This document shows, one piece after another, positions 52,765 to 61,365 of a stretch of 64,000 nucleotides of DNA. The stretch is taken from NCBI RefSeq assembly GCF_019636075.1, contig NZ_JAHBYG010000017.1:1-64000 (forward strand), read 5' to 3'. Under the pieces are notes generated by a model, which had not been told where the DNA came from, did not search any database, and worked only from the letters and a program-made list of their open reading frames with translations. Made by a program: the position numbers and the translations under genes. How positions within the stretch are numbered: the stretch's first letter is position 1; the number at the start of each line of letters is the position of its first letter. This DNA is from Ferrovibrio sp. Its GTDB lineage: Bacteria > Pseudomonadota > Alphaproteobacteria > Ferrovibrionales > Ferrovibrionaceae.

Positions 52765-53901
52765 ATGGATTTCCAACTCAGCGACGAACAGAAATTACTG
52801 GCCGATAGCCTGGAAGGCTGGCTGCGCAAACAATATGCCTTCGAGGATTGGCGCAAACTGGTGCGCAGCGAACTCGGCTATTCGCAAGCCAATTGGCAAA
52901 CCTTTGCCGAAATGGGCTGGCTGGGCGTGGCCTTGCCTGAAGACCATGGCGGCCTGGGCGGCGGCCCGGTAGAAACCATGGTGATTGCCGAGCGGTTTGG
53001 CGCTGCCCTGGTGGCAGAGCCGTATTTTTCAAGCATTGTGCTGGGGGGCGGTTTGGTGGCAATTGCCGGCGACCAGGCTCAGCAGGCTGAAATCCTGCCC
53101 AAGCTGGCCGAGGGGCGGATCAAGCTGGCTTTTGCGTTTGCCGAGCATGGCAGCCGTTTCGCACTCAATGAGGTGGCAACGAAAGCGACCAAAACCGGTG
53201 CGGGCTATGCCATCTCGGGCAAAAAGATCGTGGTTTGGGATGCGCCCGGCGCCGATCTGCTGATCGTGCTGGCGCGCACCGCTGGCGGCAGCGGCGATGA
53301 AAATGGTCTTGGTCTTTTCCTGGTGGATAACAAGGCGGCCGGGGTGACGCGCCGTGATTATCGCACTGTGGATGCCCGTCGCGCCGCCGATATCAGCTTC
53401 GAGAATGCTTCGGCGATTGCGCTAGGCGATGCCGAGGCTGCTTTCCCGCATGTGATGGCGGTGGTGGACAAGGCGATTGCCTATCTGGCTGCCGAGGCGG
53501 TGGGCGCCATGCAGGTGCTGCACGAAACCACGCTGGCCTATGTGAAGACACGCAAGCAATTCGGCCGCGCCATCGGCGACTTCCAGGTCATTCAGCACCG
53601 CATGGTGGATATGATGATTCATTTGGAAAGCGCGCGTTCATTGGCCTTGCTGGCCACGCTGAAGGCGGATGCACCGGCACCGGAGCGGGCCAAGGCGGCG
53701 GCAGCGGCGAAAGTGCAAATCGGCAAGTCCGGGCGTTGGGTGGGCCAGCAGGCGGTTCAACTGCATGGCGGCATGGGCATGACCGACGAATTGAATGTCG
53801 GCCATTACATGAAGCGGCTGATGATGATCGACACGGCCTTTGGGCATGCCGATTACCACCAGCGCCGCTTTGCCGCATTGGCTAACGCCGAGGCGGCTTG
53901 A
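52765..53901 (+). CDS. Acyl-CoA dehydrogenase (second of the pair)
   Basis: A 378-aa ACAD-fold protein; GAGGACAAC precedes the ATG. The N-terminal helical domain (QLSDEQKLLADSLEGWLRKQ), the middle strand region (KLAFAFAEHGSRFAL) and the C-terminal helices (QAVQLHGGMGMTDELNVGHYMKRL) are recognisable. The usual flavin-site TEPxAGSD sequence is not plain, and the C-terminal catalytic Glu motif is not visible. That suggests a non-identical partner of the first ACAD, as in the alpha2beta2 enzymes of steroid side-chain degradation. No terminator separates them. Confidence 0.9.
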   Translation: MDFQLSDEQKLLADSLEGWLRKQYAFEDWRKLVRSELGYSQANWQTFAEMGWLGVALPEDHGGLGGGPVETMVIAERFGAALVAEPYFSSIVLGGGLVAIAGDQAQQAEILPKLAEGRIKLAFAFAEHGSRFALNEVATKATKTGAGYAISGKKIVVWDAPGADLLIVLARTAGGSGDENGLGLFLVDNKAAGVTRRDYRTVDARRAADISFENASAIALGDAEAAFPHVMAVVDKAIAYLAAEAVGAMQVLHETTLAYVKTRKQFGRAIGDFQVIQHRMVDMMIHLESARSLALLATLKADAPAPERAKAAAAAKVQIGKSGRWVGQQAVQLHGGMGMTDELNVGHYMKRLMMIDTAFGHADYHQRRFAALANAEAA

Positions 53902-53907
53902 ACGGCT

Positions 53908-54150
53908 TTAGCTGAAAGCTTTAAAGGTGATGATGGTGAAGGTGTCCTTCACGCCGGGGATGGTCTGCAGTTTGTTGACCACGAAATGGCCGATATCTTC
54001 ACCTTCGGCGAGGTAGCATTTCATCATCAGGTCGTACTGGCCTGATACGGAATGCACTTCCGAGACCTGCTCGATGCGCTCCACTGCGTCGGCCGCCACA
54101 TCGTAGGCGCGTCCGAGCTCGCATTTCACCATCACGAAGATCGTCTGCAT
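53908..54150 (-). CDS. Stand-alone RAM-domain protein (Lrp/AsnC ligand-binding domain)
   Basis: An 80-aa protein from the ATG at 54150 (GGAG about 6 nt upstream). The whole chain is the RAM/AsnC_trans_reg fold: MQTIFVMVKCELGRAYDVAA, then VSEVHSVSGQYDLMMKCYL and KDTFTIITFKAFS. There is no DNA-binding helix-turn-helix. Such stand-alone RAM proteins can bind amino acids and modulate partner Lrp-like regulators; a direct role here is not shown. It converges on the second ACAD (6 bp between stops). Confidence 0.9.
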   Translation of the reverse strand: MQTIFVMVKCELGRAYDVAADAVERIEQVSEVHSVSGQYDLMMKCYLAEGEDIGHFVVNKLQTIPGVKDTFTIITFKAFS

Positions 54151-54244
54151 AATCCGCTCCGCCAATTTTCTTATCGGGGCCTGCTCGTTGGGCAAGTTTA
54201 GCCGAAAGCCGGTAGAGATTACAGGCGTGCTAGATACCCGATTT

Positions 54245-55960
54245 TCAGAACCGTGCCTTGCGGACCGGACGTTTCAGGAATTCCGGCATATGGTCGCCCA
54301 TGCCCACCACCGGCGGGCCGAGATCGTCGCGATCACGCGGGCGTTCGCCCGAACGATTGCGTGGGCGCTCTTCTGAGCGGGGCCGATCTTCCTGACGAGG
54401 CCGATCTTCCTGGCGAGGCCGGTCTTCTTGGCGAGGCCGATCTTCCGAGCGCGATTTGTCGTCGCCACGGGCCTTGCTTTCGGAACGAGGCTTGCGCTGA
54501 TCGCGGCGATTGCCGCGTTCCTTCCTGCCTTCGCGCCTGGGTTCCTGGCTGGTTTCCTGAGCGGTCTGCTCTGAAATCGTCTGCTCAGGGGCCGGAATAT
54601 CCAGGCCATCGGCCGGTTCGGCGGGCGCGTCGACCTGGCTGAAATCCTGGGCGATCGGCGTGGTGGAGGCTTCGCCCGGGCCACCGGGCCGCAGATCGGC
54701 ACCGCGCGGGCCGCTGCGCTCGTTGCGACGGCCACGGCCGCCGCTGCGGCCGCCACGATCCCGGCCGCCACGCCGGCCATCACGGCCTTCACGTTCAGGG
54801 CGATCGCCGCTGCCTGCGGCTTCGCCGCCTTCGCCGGGCTCGAAGCCCTGCAATTCCATGACCGGGATTTCCCGGTTGATCAGGCTGCTGATGGCACGCA
54901 CCAGCTTGGCATCGTCGTCGGTGGTCAGCGTGAAGGCGCGGCCTTCCATGCCGGCGCGACCGGTGCGGCCGATACGGTGCACATAATCTTCCGGATGTGT
55001 GGGCACATCGAAATTGAACACATGGGTGAGGCCCTGCACATCGAGCCCGCGCGCAGCCACGTCGGAAGCAACCAACAGAGAAATCTCGTTGCGCTTGAAC
55101 TTCTCCAGCGTGGCGGTGCGCGCCGATTGGTCCATGTCGCCATGCAGCGGTTGAGCGTCGAAACCGTGGCGGATCAGCGATTTCGCCAGGATGTCCACAT
55201 CGCGCTTGCGATTGCAGAAGATAATGGCGTTCTTCACTTCCTCGCTGCGCAGCAGGCTGCGCAGGGCTTCGCGTTTCTGGCGCTGGGTCACCGGCACCAG
55301 ATGCTGGGTCACCGTTTCGGCGGTGGTGGATTGCCGGGCAACCGCGATCTCTTTCGGATTCTGCAGGAATTTGTCAGCCAGCTTGCGCATTTCCGGCGGC
55401 ATGGTGGCCGAGAAGAACAGGGTCTGTCGCAGCGGCGTCAGCAATTTGCCGATACGCTCCACATCGGGCATGAAACCCATATCCAGCATGCGGTCGGCTT
55501 CGTCGATCACGAACACCTGCACGCCGGTGAGCATCACCTTGCCGCGCTCGAAATGGTCGAGCAGTCGGCCCGGCGTGGCGATCAATACGTCCACGCCACG
55601 ATCCAGCAGCTTTTCCTGCTCCGTGTAGTTTACGCCACCGATCAGCAGGGCCATCGAGAGGTTGGCGTATTTGCCGTAGGTGACGAAACTGTGCGCGACC
55701 TGATCGGCCAACTCGCGGGTGGGCTCCAGGATGAGCGCGCGCGGCATGCGGGCGCGCACCCGGCCGCCGGCCAGTATGTCGATCAGTGGGAGCGTGAAGC
55801 CGGCGGTTTTACCCGTGCCGGTTTGGGCCGTACCCAACACGTCGCGCCCGGTGAGCACGATGGGAATGGCCTGGGCCTGAATTGGCGTTGGCTGCACATA
55901 ACCGGCATCCGCGACCGCCTTCAGCACCGGCTCGCTTAAGCCAAGACTTGCGAAATCCAT
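54245..55960 (-). CDS. DEAD-box RNA helicase (RhlE-like)
   Basis: ATP-dependent RNA helicase, 571 aa, from the ATG at 55960 (MDFASLGLSEPVLKAV). All helicase motifs are present: Q motif PTPIQAQAIP, Walker A AQTGTGKT, PTRELA, DEAD (VIDEADRML), SAT, and HRIGRTGR. The core (about 370 residues) is followed by a disordered Arg/Gly/Asp-rich tail of about 190 residues, which contains a tandem DRPRQE repeat. It probably remodels RNA and ribosome-assembly intermediates, especially in the cold. The frame continues upstream of 55960 but without family similarity. Confidence 0.93.
   Translation of the reverse strand: MDFASLGLSEPVLKAVADAGYVQPTPIQAQAIPIVLTGRDVLGTAQTGTGKTAGFTLPLIDILAGGRVRARMPRALILEPTRELADQVAHSFVTYGKYANLSMALLIGGVNYTEQEKLLDRGVDVLIATPGRLLDHFERGKVMLTGVQVFVIDEADRMLDMGFMPDVERIGKLLTPLRQTLFFSATMPPEMRKLADKFLQNPKEIAVARQSTTAETVTQHLVPVTQRQKREALRSLLRSEEVKNAIIFCNRKRDVDILAKSLIRHGFDAQPLHGDMDQSARTATLEKFKRNEISLLVASDVAARGLDVQGLTHVFNFDVPTHPEDYVHRIGRTGRAGMEGRAFTLTTDDDAKLVRAISSLINREIPVMELQGFEPGEGGEAAGSGDRPEREGRDGRRGGRDRGGRSGGRGRRNERSGPRGADLRPGGPGEASTTPIAQDFSQVDAPAEPADGLDIPAPEQTISEQTAQETSQEPRREGRKERGNRRDQRKPRSESKARGDDKSRSEDRPRQEDRPRQEDRPRQEDRPRSEERPRNRSGERPRDRDDLGPPVVGMGDHMPEFLKRPVRKARF
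54380..54450 (-). repeat. 18-bp tandem repeat in the helicase tail
   Basis: Four imperfect 18-bp units in frame encode DRPRQE repeated (ending in a DRPRSEE variant). It lies in the disordered C-terminal tail of the DEAD-box helicase, where unit number can vary by slippage without breaking the frame. Confidence 0.85.
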
Positions 55961-56128
55961 GGAAATCCAGCGTTGATAAAGCGAGTCTGGCGGAAACGCC
56001 GCTCGCGGCCCGGAAAAGACCATACAGGGCCTCGGGAGTCAATCCCCGTATAAGTCGCTGGAAACAGGAAAATCAATCGTTTAGTGTGGCTGTCCACAGG
56101 CCTTCAGGAAGTCGCGGAGCAGATTGAA

Positions 56129-57298
56129 ATGGAATTGATTGACGAGATCGTGGCCAATGCGGCGGAAATCACGGCGTGGCGCCGTGATTTGCATATGCAT
56201 CCTGAAACCGCCTTCGAGGAGCATCGCACCGCGCAATTCGTGGCGGATAAGCTGGAATCCTTCGGCTTGGAAGTGAATCGCGGGCTGGCTCGCACCGGTG
56301 TAGTGGGCACCTTGCGGGCCGGCACCGGCAACCGCGCCATCGGTCTGCGTGCCGATATGGATGCGTTGGATTTGCATGAGTTGAATGATTTCGCGCATAA
56401 GTCGCGTCACCAGGGCAAGATGCATGGCTGTGGCCATGATGGCCATACCGCGATGCTGCTCGGTGCGGCCCAGTATCTGGCTAAGGCCAAGCCGTTCGAT
56501 GGCATTGTGCATTTCATCTTCCAGCCGGCCGAGGAGAATGTGGCTGGCGGCAAGGTAATGGTGGATGAGGGGCTGTTCGAGAAGTTTCCCTGCGAGGCGG
56601 TGTATGGCATGCACAACATGCCTGGCATCGATGTGGGCAAGATCGTGGTGCGCACCGGGCCGATGATGGCTTCGGCCGACATGTTCTTCATCAAGATACG
56701 CGGCACCGGCGCCCATGGCGCTTATCCGCATCGCGGCGTCGATCCTATCGTGATCGGGTCTGAGATCGTGATGGCGCTGCAGCAGATCGTGAGCCGCAAT
56801 GTCGATCCGCTGGAATCCGCCGTGGTCAGCGTCTGCCAGTTCAATTCCGGCCATACCACCAATGTGATTCCGGAAGAGGCGATTCTGACCGGCACTACCC
56901 GCGCCTTCCTGCCTGAAGTGCAGGATATGATCGAGGCGCGCATGCAGCAGATCGTTACCGGCATAGCAGCGGCCCATGGCGCCACCGCCACCCTGGATTA
57001 CCAGCGCCGCTACCCGCCCACCATCAACACGGCCGACGAAACCGAACTGGCCGCCCGCGCCGCCGCCGCCGTGGTGGGGCGCCAGAATGTGCTGAACAAT
57101 GTTGCCCCTTCCATGGGAGCGGAGGATTTCGCCTGGATGCTGCAGGCGCGTCCGGGTTCTTATGTCTGGCTTGGCAACGGCGCAGGCGAAGGCAGCTGCA
57201 TGGTTCATAATCCACGTTACGATTTCAACGATCAGGCCATTGCGGTAGGCGCCAGCTACTGGGCGCGCCTTGCCGAACTGGCCTTGCCGCGTGGTTGA
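56129..57298 (+). CDS. M20-family amidohydrolase (hippurate hydrolase/AbgB-like)
   Basis: Zinc-dependent amidohydrolase of the M20D peptidase family, 389 aa from the ATG at 56129, the usual length. The frame extends upstream, but without an RBS. Metal-binding motifs are visible: HMHPETAFEEHRTAQFV, KMHGCGHDGHTAMLLGAA (the HDGH signature), FQPAEENVAGGKVMV (Glu base and ligand) and the dimerisation domain RGTGAHGAYPHRGVDPI. It hydrolyses N-acyl or N-aminobenzoyl amino acids in related enzymes; the substrate is not known here. Confidence 0.92.
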   Translation: MELIDEIVANAAEITAWRRDLHMHPETAFEEHRTAQFVADKLESFGLEVNRGLARTGVVGTLRAGTGNRAIGLRADMDALDLHELNDFAHKSRHQGKMHGCGHDGHTAMLLGAAQYLAKAKPFDGIVHFIFQPAEENVAGGKVMVDEGLFEKFPCEAVYGMHNMPGIDVGKIVVRTGPMMASADMFFIKIRGTGAHGAYPHRGVDPIVIGSEIVMALQQIVSRNVDPLESAVVSVCQFNSGHTTNVIPEEAILTGTTRAFLPEVQDMIEARMQQIVTGIAAAHGATATLDYQRRYPPTINTADETELAARAAAAVVGRQNVLNNVAPSMGAEDFAWMLQARPGSYVWLGNGAGEGSCMVHNPRYDFNDQAIAVGASYWARLAELALPRG

Positions 57299-57350
57299 GG
57301 CCGGATTGCCGAAGTAGAAAACTCAGATATTACGCTCAGGGGGAGGGCGC

Positions 57351-58175
57351 ATGAGTTTCAAGGTGAAATTCTGGGGTGTGCGTGGCAGTATCGCCACGCC
57401 TTCGCCACGCCATATTGCATTTGGCGGCAACACATCCTGCGTGGAGGTGAAGCTGGGCGGCCGCACCTTGATACTGGATGCCGGCACCGGCATACGCAAT
57501 CTTGGGCATTGGCTGCTCAAGCGGGGCGAAACATCGGCCGAACTGCTGCTGTCTCATACCCATTGGGACCATATCAATGGCTTTCCGTTTTTCTCGCCGG
57601 CCTTTCGGCGGGGTTGCCGTTTTGTGATCCGCGCCGGCCATGTGGCGGATTCCGGGGGCATCGAGCGGGTGTTCAGTTCGCAGATGGCCGAACCGTTCTT
57701 TCCTGTTCCGTTGAACAAGATGGGCGCTTCCTTCGTGTTCGAGGATTTTCGGGCCGGCGACAATTTTTCGCTGGGTGATGGCATCCATGTTCGCACGGCG
57801 CCGCTTAATCATCCCGATGGCGCCACCGGCTATCGCATCGAATATGGCGGCAAGTCGATGTGCTATGTCACCGATACCGAACATGTGCCGGGCAAGCCGG
57901 ATGAGAATATCCTGAAGCTGATCGAAGGCGCCGATCTGGTGATTTACGACAGCACCTATACCGACCGTGAATACGAAAACCATGTCGGCTGGGGCCATTC
58001 CACCTGGCAGGAAGGCGTGCGCCTTTCACTGGCAGCCAATGTGCGCCAACTGGCTATTTTCCACCATGACCCAGACCATGAAGACAGCTTCATGGAACGC
58101 CTGGAGGCCGATGCCAGGCAGGTCTGGACCGGTGCTCTGGTGGCGCGCGAAAACATGCGCATCAACCTGCTCTGA
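57351..58175 (+). CDS. Metallo-beta-lactamase-fold hydrolase
   Basis: A 274-aa MBL-fold protein; GGGGGAGGGCGC precedes the ATG. The zinc motif SHTHWDHINGFPFF (HxHxDH, about residue 67) is intact, with further metal ligands in NHPDGATGYRIEY and TDTEH. It opens with KFWGVRGSIATPSPRHIAFGGNT, a start shared by MBL proteins of the cyclic-nucleotide phosphodiesterase-like group. It probably hydrolyses a phosphodiester or thioester; no neighbour fixes the substrate. It is followed 15 bp later by a SixA-like phosphatase. Confidence 0.88.
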   Translation: MSFKVKFWGVRGSIATPSPRHIAFGGNTSCVEVKLGGRTLILDAGTGIRNLGHWLLKRGETSAELLLSHTHWDHINGFPFFSPAFRRGCRFVIRAGHVADSGGIERVFSSQMAEPFFPVPLNKMGASFVFEDFRAGDNFSLGDGIHVRTAPLNHPDGATGYRIEYGGKSMCYVTDTEHVPGKPDENILKLIEGADLVIYDSTYTDREYENHVGWGHSTWQEGVRLSLAANVRQLAIFHHDPDHEDSFMERLEADARQVWTGALVARENMRINLL

Positions 58176-58190
58176 GCGGAAGCTGCAGCA

Positions 58191-58751
58191 ATGGCCAAAC
58201 TTTACCTCGTGCGTCACGCCAAAGCCCAGGCCGGCTTTAGCGAAGCCGAGGATCCCGGTCTCTCGGAAGAAGGCCGCGATCAGGCCGTGGATCTTGCCTT
58301 GCGGCTTGAGGATTTGGGCCCATTGCCGATCCAGACCTCGCCGTTGAAGCGCGCGCAGGAAACCGCAGCGCCGCTGGCCAATCGTTGGGGCGAGACCCCC
58401 GAAGTGACGGCCATGGTTGCGGAACTGCCCACGCCGCCCGATATAGCTGCGCAGGGTCTGGCGGCGCGCGGACCATGGTTGCAGCGCATAGCTTCGCAGC
58501 GCTATGCCGATCAGGCTGGTATCCTGCGTGCCTGGCGCCAGGGCATCATCGGGTCTTTGCAATCCTGCCGTATCGATATGGTGATCGTTACGCATTTCAT
58601 GGTGATCAACGCTGCCTTGGGCGCGGCCATGGGAGATGATCGACTGGTGATCATGCAACCGGATTATTGCTCGGTTACCGTGTTCGAGAATGCTAGCGGC
58701 TCGCTTGCTTTGGTGCAGCGTGGTGCCGAGGCCTCCACCAGGATACTGTGA
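58191..58751 (+). CDS. SixA-like histidine phosphatase
   Basis: A 186-aa phosphatase of the histidine-phosphatase superfamily. The catalytic RHAK motif is in LYLVRHAKAQAG (H9), and the second His is in VIVTHFMVINAAL (about residue 134). It resembles SixA, which removes phosphate from histidine residues of phosphotransfer proteins, but could also act on small phosphoesters. It lies directly downstream of the MBL gene and is likely cotranscribed with it. Confidence 0.88.
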   Translation: MAKLYLVRHAKAQAGFSEAEDPGLSEEGRDQAVDLALRLEDLGPLPIQTSPLKRAQETAAPLANRWGETPEVTAMVAELPTPPDIAAQGLAARGPWLQRIASQRYADQAGILRAWRQGIIGSLQSCRIDMVIVTHFMVINAALGAAMGDDRLVIMQPDYCSVTVFENASGSLALVQRGAEASTRIL

Positions 58752-58830
58752 AATTCTGTAGTCCTTGGCCTGATGGGGTAATGCGGATAATCTCCCGCAG
58801 CCTCGCTTTTCCCATTTCAGTGCTATTCGG

Positions 58831-59343
58831 ATGAAACCGCAAAAAACCAAGACCGAGGATCAACCCGAAACCGCCCCGCAGGGGAGCGCGGTTGTCGTTG
58901 CAGAAAGTGTGGCTGGCGAGGGCTTGCCGCAGGGCTATGTGCTTGAGGAGCAGATCGGCAATCTGATCCGTCGGGCGCATCAGCGCGCCACGGCAATCTT
59001 TCTGGGAACGATCGGCGATGGCCAGGTAACGCCCACCCAATATGCCGCGCTGGTGAAGCTCTATGAAGCCGGTGAGCTGTCGCAGAATCATCTGGGCCGG
59101 CTTACCGCGATGGACCCCGCCACCATTCAGGGCGTGATCCGCCGCCTTACGTTGCGCAAGCTGATTTCGCATCGCCCAGACAAGAGCGATCGTCGCCGGC
59201 GCTATCTCAGCCTTACGCCGCTTGGCCGCGAGCAAGTGGAGCGGCTTGCCAAGAACGGCCCGCTGGTGACACAGATCACCCTGGCGCCGCTGCCGCCTGC
59301 CGAGCAGGCGCAGCTTGTGGCGCTGTTGAAGAAGATTGTTTGA
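58831..59343 (+). CDS. MarR-family transcriptional regulator
   Basis: A 170-aa winged-helix regulator. An N-terminal polar tail of about 35 residues precedes helices (LEEQIGNLIRRAHQRATAIF), then the recognition helix LSQNHLGRLTAMDPATIQGVI and the wing SHRPDKSDRRRRYLSLTPLG, which is the MarR signature. No Shine-Dalgarno sequence is visible before the ATG, so the start is uncertain; a later in-frame start would still leave the HTH intact. It converges on fpr with 3 bp between stops, and no obvious palindrome was seen upstream. Confidence 0.88.
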   Translation: MKPQKTKTEDQPETAPQGSAVVVAESVAGEGLPQGYVLEEQIGNLIRRAHQRATAIFLGTIGDGQVTPTQYAALVKLYEAGELSQNHLGRLTAMDPATIQGVIRRLTLRKLISHRPDKSDRRRRYLSLTPLGREQVERLAKNGPLVTQITLAPLPPAEQAQLVALLKKIV

Positions 59344-59346
59344 GCC

Positions 59347-60180
59347 TTACTGCTCTACGAAGGCTTTCTCGATTACATAATGGCCGGCCCCAGTGGTGGA
59401 GCCTTCCTTCCAGCCCAGGCCATCCATGATCGCCCGCAGATCGGCCAGCATAGCCGGGCTGCCGCACAGCATCACGCGGTCGCGCTCGATATCGAAAGCC
59501 GGCTGGCCCAGATCGGCAAACAGCTTGCCGTTCTTGATCAGATCGGTGATGCGGCCCTGATTGCGGAAGGCCTCGCGCGTCACCGTGGGATAATACAGCA
59601 GCTTCTGCTTCACGGCGTCGCCGAAGAATTCATTCTCCGGCAGTTCCTTGGTGATGAAATCGCCATAGGCCAGTTCGGCCACATCGCGGCAACCATGCAC
59701 CAGCACCACGCGCTCGTAGCGCTCATAGGCATCGGGATCCTTGATGATGCTCATAAAGGGTGCAAGCCCGGTGCCGGTCGCCAGCAGCCACAGCGTCTTG
59801 CCGGGGATCAAGTTGTCTTGCAGCAGGGTGCCGGTGGCTTTGCGGCCTACGATGATGCGCTCGCCGACCTTGATATGCTGAAGCCGCGATGTGAGCGGAC
59901 CGTCAGGTACCTTGATGGAGAGGAATTCCAGGTTCTCGTCGTAATTGGCGCTCACCATGCTGTAGGCGCGCAGTAGCGGCTTGTCGTTCACCAGCAGGCC
60001 GATCATGGCGAATTGCCCGTTGATGAAGCGGAAGCTGGGATCGCGGGTGGTTTTGAAACTGAACAACCGATCCGTCCAATGATGCACCCAGGTGACGGTT
60101 TCTTCCCGAAGATTTCCGCCCGGCTTGAACAGCGGATTGGTGGAGACTGCGGGAATGGCGGCGGCGGCATCGGCGGTCAT
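59347..60180 (-). CDS. fpr: Ferredoxin-NADP+ reductase
   Basis: FAD-containing ferredoxin/flavodoxin-NADP+ reductase moving electrons between NADPH and ferredoxin. From the ATG at 60180 it is 277 aa, slightly longer than classical Fpr (about 257) because of an N-terminal tail. FAD motif LRAYSMVSANYDENLEFLSI and NADP motif LLATGTGLAPFMSIIKDPDAYER are clear, and it ends HYVIEKAFVEQ with an aromatic-poor C-terminus of the bacterial subtype. Its promoter was recognised upstream. Confidence 0.94.
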   Translation of the reverse strand: MTADAAAAIPAVSTNPLFKPGGNLREETVTWVHHWTDRLFSFKTTRDPSFRFINGQFAMIGLLVNDKPLLRAYSMVSANYDENLEFLSIKVPDGPLTSRLQHIKVGERIIVGRKATGTLLQDNLIPGKTLWLLATGTGLAPFMSIIKDPDAYERYERVVLVHGCRDVAELAYGDFITKELPENEFFGDAVKQKLLYYPTVTREAFRNQGRITDLIKNGKLFADLGQPAFDIERDRVMLCGSPAMLADLRAIMDGLGWKEGSTTGAGHYVIEKAFVEQ

Positions 60181-60214
60181 GGCATTCGCTCGGCTGTTTT
60201 TTGTTTGCACACAT

Positions 60215-60243
60215 ATAATATGGCTCATGGGGCAATGCAGCAA
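60215..60243 (-). promoter_or_regulatory. Promoter of fpr
   Basis: On the minus strand TTGCTG (60238-60243) and TATTAT (60215-60220) with a 17-bp spacer lie 35 bp before the fpr ATG. Confidence 0.65.
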
Positions 60244-60516
60244 AAATCATATTCCCCAGGTAAAAACAAGCGAAGCGGGGTATTTACAGATAGAAACTGA
60301 TTATTTTCGCGGTGCCTCGGATGGTCGCAAGCGATGGGGTGATAGGCATTTCGGTTGCCGGCCCTAGGCAGACTCAAGGTATTGTTTTTCGGCCATATTT
60401 GCTGAAAAATTGACCGCATACTGCTTAAACTTTGACGTTGACTCTTGCTTGGGCAATTGGCAGCCTTGTTCGTATACAAACGATGAAGCAGGGCATCGTT
60501 ATAGGGGGTGGCTGTA
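60244..60516 (+). promoter_or_regulatory. Intergenic control region of the Mo-hydroxylase genes, with GntR-like site
   Basis: The gap between fpr and the FAD-subunit gene holds no gene. It contains TTGACG and TTGACT (60432-60443), but no good -10 at the right distance. GTTCGTATACAAAC (60468-60481) is a near-palindrome (6 of 7 pairs) centred on GTATAC, the type bound by some GntR regulators. It lies 36 bp before the ATG at 60517 and could be an operator. Confidence 0.45.
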
Positions 60517-61362
60517 ATGGCGGCGTATGCACGTCCGGCTGATTTAAGCGAGGCATTGGCGATTCTGGCATCGCCCAGGCCGCCGCTGATTCTGGCAGGC
60601 GGCACCGATTATTACCCCGCCCGGGTTGGCAAACCGCTTAACGACGATCTGCTTGATATTACGGCTATCCCCGATCTACGCGGCATCCAGGATGCTGCCA
60701 ATCACTGGCGCATCGGCGCAACCGTAACCTGGGGCGAGATCGCCGCTGCCGAGTTGCCGCCGCTATTCGATGGTTTGCGCCAGGCGGCCCGCGAGGTAGG
60801 CGGTGCCCAGGTGCAGAATGCCGGCACCTTGGCGGGCAATCTGTGCAATGCATCCCCGGCCGCCGATGGCGCGCCGATGCTGATGGCGATGGATGCGCGG
60901 CTGGAATTGCAAAGCAAGGGCGGCCGCCGCGAAATGCCGTTGGCGCAGTTCATCAGTGGCAATCGCCGCACGCAGTTGCAGCCGGGCGAATTGGTCACCG
61001 CCATTCTGGTGCCCAAGCCGGCGTATCAAGGCCGCAGCGTTTTCCTCAAGCTTGGTGCGCGGCGCTATCTGGTGATCTCGATTGCCATGGTGGGGGTGAT
61101 GCTGGATGTGGCCGATGGCATCGTGCAACAGGCCGGCCTGGCGATCGGCGCCTGCTCGGCGGCGGCGAAACGGTTGCCCGAGCTGGAACAGGCCTTGGTG
61201 GGCCACAAGCTTGCACCAGCCTTGGCTCAGCGCGTTCTGCCTGAACATTTCGCCAGCCTGTCACCGATAGACGATATTCGCGCCGATGCCGCCTATCGCC
61301 GCGACTCCGCCATGATCCTGACCCGCCGGGCAATTGCCGCCCTGGCCATACAGAAGACCTGA
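60517..61362 (+). CDS. Molybdenum hydroxylase FAD-binding subunit (CoxM/XdhB-like)
   Basis: FAD subunit of a xanthine dehydrogenase-family hydroxylase, 281 aa from the ATG at 60517 (AGGGGG about 9 nt upstream); a GTG at 60508 is also possible. The flavin motifs are LILAGGTDYYPARVG, RIGATVTWGEIAA and QVQNAGTLAGNLCNASPAADGAP, which match the CoxM/XdhB pattern, followed by the CO_deh_flav_C domain (SVFLKLGARRYLVISIAMVG). It is 3 bp from the fused Fe-S/molybdopterin gene, its obvious partner. Confidence 0.93.
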   Translation: MAAYARPADLSEALAILASPRPPLILAGGTDYYPARVGKPLNDDLLDITAIPDLRGIQDAANHWRIGATVTWGEIAAAELPPLFDGLRQAAREVGGAQVQNAGTLAGNLCNASPAADGAPMLMAMDARLELQSKGGRREMPLAQFISGNRRTQLQPGELVTAILVPKPAYQGRSVFLKLGARRYLVISIAMVGVMLDVADGIVQQAGLAIGACSAAAKRLPELEQALVGHKLAPALAQRVLPEHFASLSPIDDIRADAAYRRDSAMILTRRAIAALAIQKT

Positions 61363-61365
61363 CCC

